DNA of 10,561 nt. Origin: Flavobacteriia bacterium (lineage in GTDB: Bacteria > Bacteroidota > Bacteroidia > Flavobacteriales_D > Crocinitomicaceae). Numbering within the stretch: the stretch's first letter is position 1; each line of letters opens with the position of its first letter. This document shows, piece after piece, positions 1 through 5,467 of this stretch. The position numbers and the translations under genes were made by a program. Location: the NCBI GenBank assembly GCA_009925805.1, contig RFQF01000066.1, forward strand, positions 1 through 10,561. Reading direction: 5' to 3'. The notes under the pieces are model-generated. The model searched no databases and was not told where the DNA came from. It saw nothing but the letters and a program-made list of their open reading frames with translations.

Positions 1-818
1 CGGCGCATCAGTTTTAGAATACGGTCGCTGCCGGATTGCAGGGGAATATGAAAGTGCGGCATGAATCGCTGGCTTTCCGTGAGGCAAAATGCAATGATTT
101 CATTCGACAGCAAGTTGGGTTCAATGGAAGAAATCCGAAATCGATCAATCCCCTCAAGGGCATCTAAGGCTTGAATGAGTTGAAAAAAGTTTTCTTCACC
201 GCCTTGCCCGAAGTCACCGATGTTCACCCCCGTCAACACCACTTCGCGCACTGGGCTGTCGGCCAATTTTTTGGCTTCAGCAAGTGTGTCGGCGATGCTG
301 GCATTTCGGCTTTTTCCACGCGCCAGAGGAATGGTGCAAAACGTACAAAAGTAATCGCAACCGTCTTGGATTTTCAAGAAGCTTCGGGTGCGATCTCCAG
401 CACTGAAGGACGGATTAAAGGACAGCAGATGCTTGATGGATTCGTTTTTAACGACTTGCACTTCACGGCCGAAATTGGCTTCAACTTCCTCCAACAAACG
501 GAATTTCTCGTTGGCGCCCAAAACCATGTTTACACCCGGTATTTTGGCAATTTCCTCAGGTTTTAATTGGGCGTAGCATCCCACAATTGCGACGTAGGCA
601 CTTGGATTAATTTCCTTCGCCTTCCGCACCAGCTGCTTGCATTTTTTATCGGCATTTTCGGTAACCGTACAGGTGTTGATGACTACGACATCCGGCGCAT
701 CTTCAAAATCCACACGGGCGTAGCCGGCTTCTTCAAAGCTACGCGCTAACGTAGAGGATTCAGAAAAATTCAACTTACACCCTAAGGTGTATACCGCAAC
801 TTTTCGTTGGAATTGCAT
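1..818 (-). CDS. mtaB: MtaB-type tRNA (t6A37) C2-methylthiotransferase, partial at its C-terminal end
   Basis: This radical-SAM enzyme family adds a methylthio group to N6-threonylcarbamoyl-adenosine at position 37 of tRNAs decoding ANN codons; it acts in the cytoplasm. The reverse strand is open from ATG at 818 to the window edge, giving 272 residues of an expected ~440. The N-terminal UPF0004 domain carries the three cysteines for one 4Fe-4S cluster: C14 in TLGCKLNFSES, C50 in INTCTVTENADKKC and C81 in VGCYAQ. The radical-SAM CxxxCxxC motif is GCDYFCTFC (C154, C158, C161), followed by TIPLARGKSR and VVLTGVNIGDFG. The TLGCKLN start and the TGVNIGDFG segment favour MtaB over MiaB or RimO. The end of the radical-SAM domain and the TRAM domain lie outside the window. 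The start is supported by a TATTTTTG box only 3 nt upstream. It is divergent from cbs. Confidence 0.93.
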   Translation of the reverse strand, partial: MQFQRKVAVYTLGCKLNFSESSTLARSFEEAGYARVDFEDAPDVVVINTCTVTENADKKCKQLVRKAKEINPSAYVAIVGCYAQLKPEEIAKIPGVNMVLGANEKFRLLEEVEANFGREVQVVKNESIKHLLSFNPSFSAGDRTRSFLKIQDGCDYFCTFCTIPLARGKSRNASIADTLAEAKKLADSPVREVVLTGVNIGDFGQGGEENFFQLIQALDALEGIDRFRISSIEPNLLSNEIIAFCLTESQRFMPHFHIPLQSGSDRILKLMR

Positions 819-821
819 GGG

Positions 822-829
822 CAAAAATA
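822..829 (-). promoter_or_regulatory. Bacteroidota -7 box for mtaB
   Basis: On the reverse strand this reads TATTTTTG, a full match to the Bacteroidota -7 consensus TAnnTTTG. It ends 3 nt before the mtaB ATG, so a transcript starting a few bases downstream would be leaderless or nearly so. No clear -33 TTTG element is visible at the expected distance. The call rests on the box and its position only. Confidence 0.45.
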
Positions 830-876
830 CGGTAAAATCCGGCATGATGGCATGCTTCGGACGTCGTTAAATTGGT

Positions 877-884
877 TAATTTTG
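877..884 (+). promoter_or_regulatory. Bacteroidota -7 box for the cbs operon
   Basis: TAATTTTG matches TAnnTTTG and ends 14 nt before the ATG at 899, which would leave a leader of about 10 nt. It lies inside the segment that would be coding if a TTG at 872 were the start, which favours the ATG at 899. The -33 region is not recognisable. Confidence 0.4.
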
Positions 885-898
885 TCAAAAACCCTTTC

Positions 899-2260
899 AT
901 GAGAATTTTCAACAACGTGCTGGAGACTATTGGCAATACGCCACTCATTAAGATTAACAAATTGGCCAAAGACGTTCCTGCCTTGATTTTAGCCAAAGTA
1001 GAAACCACCAACCCGGGAAACTCGGTAAAGGACCGCATGGCGGTAAAGATGGTGGAAGATGCGGAAAAAGCGGGTTTGATTAAACCAGGAGGCACCGTGA
1101 TTGAAGGCACTTCAGGGAATACAGGGATGGGCTTGGCTTTGGCGTGCATTATCAAGGGGTACAAGTTGATTTGCGTATTGAACGACAAGCAGTCGAAAGA
1201 AAAAATGGACATCCTGCGTGCAGTCGGGGCCGAAGTGGTGGTCTGCCCAACCGCGGTAGAACCTACCGATCCGCGCTCGTATTATTCTGTGGCGAGAAGA
1301 TTGGCCACTGAAATCCCAAATTCATGGTACGTGAACCAATACGATAACCTGTCCAACCGCGTCGCCCACTACGAACAAACCGGACCTGAAATTTGGGAGC
1401 AAACAGAAGGAAAGGTTACACACTTTATTGTCGGAGTAGGAACAGGCGGGACTATTTCAGGTGTAGGCAAGTACTTGAAAGAAAAAAATCCCCACATTAA
1501 AATTTGGGGAATTGACACCTACGGTTCAGTATTCAAAAAATACAAGGAAACGGGCATATTTGATGAAAATGAGATTTATCCCTACATCACCGAAGGCATT
1601 GGAGAAGATATTTTACCGGCCAACGTAGATTTTGAGGTCATCGACTTGTTCGAGAAGGTTACCGACAAAGATGCAGCGGTGTATACGCGCAGGTTGGCGC
1701 GGGAAGAAGGAATTTTTGTGGGGAATTCTGCAGGAGCCGCGATTAAAGGAACGCTTCAATTGGCGGACCAACTCACGAAGGACGACGTGGTAGTGGTGTT
1801 GTTTCACGACCACGGAAGCCGTTATGTGGGAAAAATATTCAACGACGATTGGATGCGCGAGCGTGGTTTCTTGGAGGAAGAAGTGCTCACCGCAGGCGAT
1901 TTGGTAGCGAAGCACAAGGACAAACCCTTGGTCACCGTCTATGCAGAAGAATTGGTGTCGCATGCGATTTCAAAAATGCGCACGTTTGGGATTTCTCAAA
2001 TTCCGGTCATGAAGGACGGTAAACTCGTGGGTTCTCTCGACGATCGCAGGGTGTATCAAGTGTTGGTGGATAATCCTGAACTGCGCGATGCCCCCATTTC
2101 CTCGGTCATGAGCCCGGCATTTCCGGTGGTGGCTGCAACGACTTCCGTGGAGGAATTGTGTCAATGCATCAATAAAGAGATTCCGGCTGTGCTCGTGGCC
2201 TTGCCTGAAGGAAAAATGCACATCGTGACGCGATACGACATCATTTCAGCGATGGCCTAA
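899..2260 (+). CDS. cbs: Cystathionine beta-synthase (PLP-dependent, with tandem CBS domains)
   Basis: This fold-type II PLP enzyme (453 aa) condenses serine with homocysteine to cystathionine, or acts as a related cysteine/OAS-type lyase, in the cytoplasm. The catalytic domain spans about residues 1-320: the start IGNTPLIKINK, PLP lysine K44 in NPGNSVKDRMA, the asparagine loop TSGNTG (71-76), the phosphate-binding GTGGT (181-185) and the late GNSAGA (275-280). The stretch HDHGSRYVGKIFNDDWM (303-319) resembles the end of the CBS catalytic core. Two CBS modules follow (about 332-395 and 398-453), a Bateman pair that in the family can bind adenosyl ligands. No haem-binding N-terminal extension is present. 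ATG 899 is chosen over an upstream in-frame TTG at 872, because family members begin at MRIFNNVLETIGNTP and a -7 box overlaps the extension. Its stop codon overlaps the next ATG (TAATG), indicating translational coupling. A standalone CysK/CysM is unlikely because of the CBS domains. Confidence 0.92.
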   Translation: MRIFNNVLETIGNTPLIKINKLAKDVPALILAKVETTNPGNSVKDRMAVKMVEDAEKAGLIKPGGTVIEGTSGNTGMGLALACIIKGYKLICVLNDKQSKEKMDILRAVGAEVVVCPTAVEPTDPRSYYSVARRLATEIPNSWYVNQYDNLSNRVAHYEQTGPEIWEQTEGKVTHFIVGVGTGGTISGVGKYLKEKNPHIKIWGIDTYGSVFKKYKETGIFDENEIYPYITEGIGEDILPANVDFEVIDLFEKVTDKDAAVYTRRLAREEGIFVGNSAGAAIKGTLQLADQLTKDDVVVVLFHDHGSRYVGKIFNDDWMRERGFLEEEVLTAGDLVAKHKDKPLVTVYAEELVSHAISKMRTFGISQIPVMKDGKLVGSLDDRRVYQVLVDNPELRDAPISSVMSPAFPVVAATTSVEELCQCINKEIPAVLVALPEGKMHIVTRYDIISAMA

Positions 2261-3279
2261 TGCCTGAATTTAAGGATCAATTGGGTAATATCGTTTCGAT
2301 TCAAAAGAATCCACAACGGATTATTTCTTTGGTTCCTTCCATTACTGAATATTTATACGCCTTGGGCTTGGGCGATCGGGTAGTGGGCATCACCAAGTTT
2401 TGCCTTTACCCTGACGCATGGTTTCAAACAAAACCCCGCATTGGGGGAACAAAAACGCCTGATATTTATAAAATTAAGGCCCTCAAGCCGGATTTAATCA
2501 TTGGGAATAAGGAAGAAAACCGCCAAGAAGACATTGCGGCGCTCCGTGAAATTGCCCCGATATGGATGAGCGATGTGAATTCCATACAAGACATGTACTC
2601 CCTGTTGATGGTAATTGGTCGAATGGTGGGGGAAGAGGCTAAGGCCTTGGAATGGGTGGAACGATGGAACACGTATTTCGCAGAAAACAAGGACCTGGGA
2701 CAAGGCAAGAAGGCGCTATATTTTATCTGGAAAGATCCGGAAATGGTGGTGGGAAAAGGCACCTACATCCATGCGTATATGGAAGCGATAGGTTACGCGA
2801 ATTGTGTTGAAAAGGGGCGATACTTCCTGCTGCGCAGGTTCTGCTGGTTTCCGGGGAAGCATTTTCATGGTATGGGGTCCGAAATATTATCTAATTCACC
2901 GATACTTTTTTATGATGGGGATTGTCCCTTATGCAATCGGGTGGTAACCTGGATATTGAACCACGAACGCTCGTCGGAAATCCTTTTTTCGGCCTTGAAT
3001 TCCGAGGCTACGGCGCAATGGAAGGCCAAGCACCCGGGGTTGCGAATGGACGAGGATACCGTTTATTTTTTCGATGGAAATCAACTTTACAGTAAATCCA
3101 CGGCGGTCTTGAAGCTGTTGCCTTTTTTAAAGGGATACTTGTTCGTGCTGCGCTTGGGATGGCTTTTCCCTCGTGGGCTGCGCGATTCCGTTTATGACTT
3201 CGTGGCAAAGCGAAGAAAACGGATTTTTAAGGAGTGTCGGGTGGATGTTCGCTTAGCTAAGCGCTTATTACAACCCTAA
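2260..3279 (+). CDS. Hybrid ORF: truncated BtuF-like metal-receptor protein fused to a DCC/DUF393 protein
   Basis: One open frame of 339 codons joins two unrelated families. Residues 1-188 are a helical-backbone metal receptor (BtuF/FepB-like, without signal peptide): [57 protein letters not shown] and [20 protein letters not shown]. At VEKGRY (183-188) the family match stops. Residues 189-204 ([16 protein letters not shown]) fit neither family. From M205 onward the protein is DCC-like: [15 protein letters not shown] with CxxC at C222/C225. The missing BtuF C-terminus is found in another frame (2820-2894), so I infer an internal out-of-frame deletion that destroyed the BtuF stop and fused the genes. 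The ATG overlaps the cbs stop. The BtuF half lacks the part of its C-terminal lobe that includes the SSEPYPF-type segment and is probably non-functional; the DCC half could still be made from ATG 2872. Confidence 0.8.
   Translation: MPEFKDQLGNIVSIQKNPQRIISLVPSITEYLYALGLGDRVVGITKFCLYPDAWFQTKPRIGGTKTPDIYKIKALKPDLIIGNKEENRQEDIAALREIAPIWMSDVNSIQDMYSLLMVIGRMVGEEAKALEWVERWNTYFAENKDLGQGKKALYFIWKDPEMVVGKGTYIHAYMEAIGYANCVEKGRYFLLRRFCWFPGKHFHGMGSEILSNSPILFYDGDCPLCNRVVTWILNHERSSEILFSALNSEATAQWKAKHPGLRMDEDTVYFFDGNQLYSKSTAVLKLLPFLKGYLFVLRLGWLFPRGLRDSVYDFVAKRRKRIFKECRVDVRLAKRLLQP
2820..2894 (+). pseudogene. Out-of-frame C-terminal remnant of the BtuF-like gene
   Basis: Read in the frame starting at 2820, this stretch gives 24 residues, beginning [20 protein letters not shown], and ends in TAA at 2892-2894. 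From knowledge of the Bacteroidota BtuF-like family, members end in a segment of the type LVDGEMFSWYGSRLL. This is therefore the true C-terminus of the protein that starts at 2260, displaced by one frame. Roughly 35-40 residues expected between GRY and ILP are absent, about 105-120 nt, and the frame relation requires a loss of 3n+1 nt. The four bases ATAC belong both to the GRY codons and to the ILP codons, which suggests deletion at a short direct repeat. The intact ancestral stop would have overlapped the DCC start at 2872 by 23 nt. Confidence 0.72.
2872..3279 (+). CDS. DCC-family thiol-disulfide oxidoreductase-like protein (DUF393), probable original start
   Basis: This is the same frame as the end of the hybrid ORF, listed separately because ATG 2872 is the likely original start of an independent 135-aa protein. 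DCC proteins are small and named for the conserved Asp-Cys-x-x-Cys near the N-terminus; here it is [16 protein letters not shown], 17-32 residues from the hybrid's M205. The later part, [20 protein letters not shown], then [18 protein letters not shown] and [11 protein letters not shown], follows the usual family plan ending in a YdfvArnRyr-like helix and a cysteine. The CxxC suggests a thioredoxin-like redox role, but the substrate is unknown. Expression would come from the cbs promoter, by reinitiation or as the fused product. The 3' end overlaps convergent gmhA by 12 bp. Confidence 0.75.
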   Translation: MGSEILSNSPILFYDGDCPLCNRVVTWILNHERSSEILFSALNSEATAQWKAKHPGLRMDEDTVYFFDGNQLYSKSTAVLKLLPFLKGYLFVLRLGWLFPRGLRDSVYDFVAKRRKRIFKECRVDVRLAKRLLQP

Positions 3280-3843
3280 CTGCCGCTCAATCCCGTCAAT
3301 GAAGGCATGAATCACTTTAATGTGAATTTCCTGCGCACGGTCCGCGTAGGCACTGTGCGGGGCACGAATCTCAAGGTCCGCAAGCGAAGCCAATTGTCCG
3401 CCGTCTTTACCGCTTAAGATGATGGTTTTCATTCCTTTTTCTTTGGCGGCCATCACGGCATTTATCACATTTTTTGAATTTCCTGAGGTTGAAATGCCTA
3501 ACAAAACATCACCTTCATTTCCTAGCCCATCTATAAAGCGTGAAAAAACTAAATCATAACCATAGTCATTGGCCACACAACTTAGGTGGGAGGGGTCAGA
3601 AATAGATATGGCCGCCAGGGCTTTACGGTTGTTGCGGTATCTTCCGCTCAATTCCTCCGCAAAGTGCATGGCGTCGCACATAGAACCTCCGTTACCGCAG
3701 GAAATGATTTTACCTCCGCCTTGAACGGTTTGCACCATCCACTGAATTGCCTGCTCAATTTTCTGGAAATTTTCTTCCGTCTGGAATTGCTGGAGTACCG
3801 TTTCGGCTTCTTGGAAATGTGCGGCGATGGAGGAAAGGGACAT
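3268..3843 (-). CDS. gmhA: Phosphoheptose isomerase (sedoheptulose 7-phosphate isomerase)
   Basis: This SIS-fold enzyme converts sedoheptulose 7-phosphate to D-glycero-D-manno-heptose 7-phosphate, the first step to ADP- or GDP-heptose for LPS core or surface glycans; it is cytoplasmic. The 191-aa length equals the usual ~192. It is strongly similar by eye to E. coli Gmh[72 protein letters not shown] and [13 protein letters not shown]. The residues matching the E. coli metal and catalytic positions (H61, E65, Q172, H180) are all present. The ATG at 3843 is chosen over an in-frame TTG at 3858, because that TTG falls inside a TACATTTG promoter box. The stop codon lies within the end of the convergent DCC gene, with no terminator between them. 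No other heptose genes are visible here. Confidence 0.94.
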   Translation of the reverse strand: MSLSSIAAHFQEAETVLQQFQTEENFQKIEQAIQWMVQTVQGGGKIISCGNGGSMCDAMHFAEELSGRYRNNRKALAAISISDPSHLSCVANDYGYDLVFSRFIDGLGNEGDVLLGISTSGNSKNVINAVMAAKEKGMKTIILSGKDGGQLASLADLEIRAPHSAYADRAQEIHIKVIHAFIDGIERQLGL

Positions 3844-3855
3844 GACTTTTTTTTT

Positions 3856-3863
3856 CAAATGTA
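3856..3863 (-). promoter_or_regulatory. Bacteroidota -7 box for gmhA
   Basis: The reverse strand reads TACATTTG, a full TAnnTTTG match, 12 nt before the ATG at 3843 with a run of A in between. This position decides the gmhA start, since the alternative TTG codon at 3858 would sit within the box. A -33 element is not obvious; that region is occupied by the octamer repeat array. Confidence 0.5.
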
Positions 3864-3873
3864 AGGAATTATT

Positions 3874-3913
3874 AGACTTTAGGACATTGGGACTTTAGGA
3901 CATTGGGACTTTA
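3874..3913 (+). repeat. Octamer tandem array A (GGACNTTR, forward)
   Basis: Five consecutive 8-nt units in perfect phase: AGACTTTA, GGACATTG, GGACTTTA, GGACATTG, GGACTTTA, followed by a decaying GGATGCAA. Because units alternate, it also reads as a 16-nt repeat (GACTTTAGGACATTGG) present twice exactly. It lies upstream of gmhA, outside any gene. The same unit recurs in reverse orientation at 4043-4074 and forward at 4893-4932. I do not recognise a named family. Confidence 0.8.
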
Positions 3914-3929
3914 GGATGCAAGTACCTGG

Positions 3930-3980
3930 AAAGCGGCCCTTCGATACGTCCGCCGCGGCGGACTACTCAGGGGCCGCTTT
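3930..3980. repeat. REP-like nested hairpin, copy 1
   Basis: AAAGCGGCCC (3930-3939) and GGGCCGCTTT (3971-3980) form a perfect 10-bp stem. Inside it is a perfect 16-bp palindrome, GTCCGCCGCGGCGGAC (3948-3963). The repeated element itself is about 3937-3972, running from CCCTTCGATAC to CTACTCAGGG. It is markedly GC-rich against AT-rich flanks. A second, inverted copy lies at 4010-4037. This resembles the dispersed intergenic palindromes found in many bacterial genomes and could act as a transcript end between genes, but lacks an adequate T tract; A8 follows at 3985-3993 on this strand. Confidence 0.75.
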
Positions 3981-4009
3981 AACTCAAAAAAAATACATCT
4001 AGTGCGGTA

Positions 4010-4037
4010 CCTGAGTCCGCCGAGGCGGATCGAAGGG
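4010..4037. repeat. REP-like palindrome, copy 2 (inverted relative to copy 1)
   Basis: CCTGAGTCCGCCGAGGCGGA followed by TCGAAGGG. Its reverse complement aligns with 3937-3972, sharing CCCTTCGAT, the CCGCC/GGCGG palindrome core and CTCAGG, but lacking a few bases on either side of the core. Two copies in opposite orientation about 37 bp apart form a BIME-like pair. Confidence 0.7.
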
Positions 4038-4042
4038 CGCGT

Positions 4043-4074
4043 AATATCTTAATGTCTTATCGTCCTAATGTCTT
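4043..4074 (-). repeat. Octamer tandem array B (same unit, reverse orientation)
   Basis: Four consecutive 8-nt units on the forward strand: AATATCTT, AATGTCTT, ATCGTCCT, AATGTCTT. Read on the reverse strand they are AAGACATT, AGGACGAT, AAGACATT and AAGATATT, i.e. the GGACNTTR unit of array A. Arrays A and B therefore face each other across the two REP-like palindromes. The right end touches the -7 box of the next gene. Confidence 0.72.
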
Positions 4075-4081
4075 ACCTTTG
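4074..4081 (+). promoter_or_regulatory. Bacteroidota -7 box for the SDR gene
   Basis: TACCTTTG is a full TAnnTTTG match ending 4 nt before the ATG at 4086, predicting a leaderless or nearly leaderless transcript. The first T is also the last base of octamer array B, so the array occupies the -33 region. Confidence 0.42.
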
Positions 4082-4085
4082 ACCA

Positions 4086-4877
4086 ATGCGTTCCTATCAC
4101 AACAAAGTAGTTTGGATCACCGGAGCTTCTTCCGGAATTGGGGAAGCTTTGGCGAAGGAATTTGCCCAAAAAGGAGCCCGTTTGGTTTTGTCGGCCCGAA
4201 ACGTAGAACGCCTGCGTGCCCTTCAGGCCTCGTTGCCCAATGCCCAACAGCACGTGGTTTGTCCGTTGGATTTAAGCGACTTCTCTAGGATTCAAGAGAC
4301 TGTTGCACAAGTGTTAGCGCAAACCGGTAGGGTAGATGTGCTGGTGAACAACGGCGGGATCAGCCAACGGTCATTGGTGGGAGAAACACCCGTGGAGGTC
4401 GACCGAAAAATCATGGAGGTCAATTTTTTTGGGGCGGTGGGGTTATCCAAAGCGCTATTGCCGAGCCTTCGTACAACGAAGGGACAAATCATTGTCATCA
4501 GCAGCATCTCAGGAAAGTTCGGGTTTTACTTGCGTTCGGCGTATGCGGCTTCCAAACACGCACTGCACGGCTTCTTCGAAAGCTTGGCTTTGGAGGAAAA
4601 AGCGAACGGAATTAATGTAACGATGGTTTGTCCAGGAAAAATAAACACGCCCATCTCTTTGAGTGCACTCAATGCGCAAGGGGAGAGGCATAATGCAATG
4701 GACCACAACCAGGAAACAGGCATGCCCGCTGAGGATTGTGCGCGACGGATTGTGCGTGCGGCCTGCAAGAATAAACCGGAAGTGCTTATTGGAAAAAAAG
4801 AAATCCTAGCCGTGTACTTGAAACGTTATGTACCATGGTTATTTCGACGCATCATCCGCGAACAGAAAGCGATGTAA
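4086..4877 (+). CDS. Short-chain dehydrogenase/reductase (classical SDR)
   Basis: A Rossmann-fold NAD(P)H oxidoreductase of 263 aa, the usual length for a classical SDR. Visible motifs are the cofactor-binding TGASSGIG (12-19), an LDLS acidic site (61-64), NNGG (88-91, normally NNAG), N113, catalytic S140 in VISSISG and the YxxxK pair Y153/K157 in YAASK. PG near residues 183-184 is followed by KINTPI. An arginine at 38 (SARN) after beta-2 suggests NADP preference by family rule; that is inference. The C-terminal basic hydrophobic stretch VYLKRYVPWLFRRIIREQ, together with overall similarity to DHRS7/YqjQ-like SDRs, hints at a membrane-associated lipid or steroid-type substrate, but the substrate cannot be read from sequence. 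It stands alone, bounded by octamer arrays on both sides, with its own predicted promoter. Confidence 0.88.
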   Translation: MRSYHNKVVWITGASSGIGEALAKEFAQKGARLVLSARNVERLRALQASLPNAQQHVVCPLDLSDFSRIQETVAQVLAQTGRVDVLVNNGGISQRSLVGETPVEVDRKIMEVNFFGAVGLSKALLPSLRTTKGQIIVISSISGKFGFYLRSAYAASKHALHGFFESLALEEKANGINVTMVCPGKINTPISLSALNAQGERHNAMDHNQETGMPAEDCARRIVRAACKNKPEVLIGKKEILAVYLKRYVPWLFRRIIREQKAM

Positions 4878-4892
4878 TTTTTTAAGGATAAA

Positions 4893-4932
4893 GGACTTTA
4901 GGACGTTGGGACGCTAGGATATTAGGACATTG
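4893..4932 (+). repeat. Octamer tandem array C (GGACNTTR, forward), decaying to about 4964
   Basis: Five in-phase 8-nt units: GGACTTTA, GGACGTTG, GGACGCTA, GGATATTA, GGACATTG. The period continues in degenerate form as AGATTATC, AGATAATC, CGACAATC and TGTAATCC up to 4964. It begins 15 nt after the SDR stop codon. It has the same orientation as array A and the opposite orientation to array B, so B and C flank the SDR gene as inverted arrays. Confidence 0.75.
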
Positions 4933-4987
4933 AGATTATCAGATAATCCGACAATCTGTAATCCGCCTTTTACCACTAGCATAAAAA

Positions 4988-5102
4988 ATGTAAAGTGATA
5001 ATTCTCCAAAATATAAAGTAAATTTTCAATAATATGTAAAGTGTAGTTCTTTTAATATGTAAAACAAAACTATTATAAAATGTAAAATATCGCTATATTT
5101 GA
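4988..5102 (+). repeat. Five direct repeats with an exact 23-bp period upstream of the AAA_14 gene
   Basis: Units start at 4988, 5011, 5034, 5057 and 5080, each exactly 23 nt apart. Their first ten bases are ATGTAAAGTG, ATATAAAGTA, ATGTAAAGTG, ATGTAAAACA and ATGTAAAATA, each preceded by AAA or AAT. The remaining ~13 nt of each unit are AT-rich but not conserved. The last unit contains the TATATTTG -7 box of the ATPase gene. At 23 bp, about two helical turns, the cores would lie on roughly the same DNA face. This is the arrangement of an operator or iteron array for a cooperatively binding protein. No coding ORF is plausible here. Confidence 0.82.
5094..5101 (+). promoter_or_regulatory. Bacteroidota -7 box for the AAA_14/DUF4143 gene
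   Basis: TATATTTG is a full TAnnTTTG match, 18 nt before the ATG at 5120, giving an expected leader of about 13 nt. It lies inside the fifth 23-bp repeat, so a protein bound to the repeats would compete with RNA polymerase. It also argues against the in-frame TTG at 5099 as the start. Confidence 0.5.
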
Positions 5103-5119
5103 GAAATAAAAAAACGTTT

Positions 5120-5467
5120 ATGTCATTAAAAAAAGCGTATATTGAGCGTGTTTCAGACGAGGAATTGAAACGAAAAATGAGTGCTTCGGGTGCGCTGTTA
5201 ATACGTGGCATGAAGGCCTGTGGAAAAACACAATCAGCGAAGCAATTTGCAGCGAGTATGGTTTCTTTTGATCAAAATGAACAGGTCTCATTGCTCATGG
5301 AAACAGCTCCACAACGATTGTTACTGGGCGATGCACCGCACTTGATTGATGAATGGCAAGAATACCCTAAAATTTGGAATTATGTAAGACATGAAGTCGA
5401 TCTGCGCAATAAAACGGCTCAATTTATTTTAACAGGATCTTCCAAACCGGAGGAAAGAATGGTATAG
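5120..5467 (+). pseudogene. AAA_14/DUF4143 ATPase, N-terminal fragment (ATPase core)
   Basis: This family has an N-terminal P-loop ATPase and a C-terminal DUF4143 domain; such proteins are widespread, often accessory, and without established function. The fragment is 115 residues: Walker A GMKACGKT (30-37), Walker B-like PHLIDEWQEYP (73-83), and the conserved strand FILTGSS (102-108) that normally runs into a TxRHSGAGR-type segment. After TGSSKPEE the family match ends and the frame stops at TAG 5465-5467. The rest of the gene continues in another frame from about 5461. ATG 5120 is chosen over TTG 5099, which overlaps the promoter box. The region is more AT-rich than its neighbours, consistent with acquisition by transfer. 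Confidence 0.78.

Noticed and set aside
171..749. Forward-strand open frames over the left end
   Set aside because: They are shadows of mtaB, whose reverse-strand translation shows all six cluster-binding cysteines.
872..898. TTG at 872 as the cbs start
   Set aside because: The extra nine residues (MVNFVKNPF) are not family-like and the segment contains the TAATTTTG promoter box; ATG 899 begins the conserved MRIFNNVLETIGNTP.
775..1212. Reverse-strand open frame across the mtaB/cbs junction
   Set aside because: It overlaps the well-supported cbs coding sequence and shows no recognisable motifs.
2800..2900. Programmed frameshift explaining the BtuF-like/DCC hybrid
   Set aside because: A frameshift would not account for the ~35-40 missing family residues, and no slippery heptamer is seen at the junction; a deletion fits better.
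3844..3858. TTG at 3858 as the gmhA start
   Set aside because: The codon lies inside the TACATTTG box and would add only a lysine-rich run; ATG 3843 is closer to the family start.
4988..5102. 23-bp periodic array as a CRISPR
   Set aside because: The conserved core is only about 10 nt and the variable parts about 13 nt, too short for repeats and spacers; no cas genes are present.
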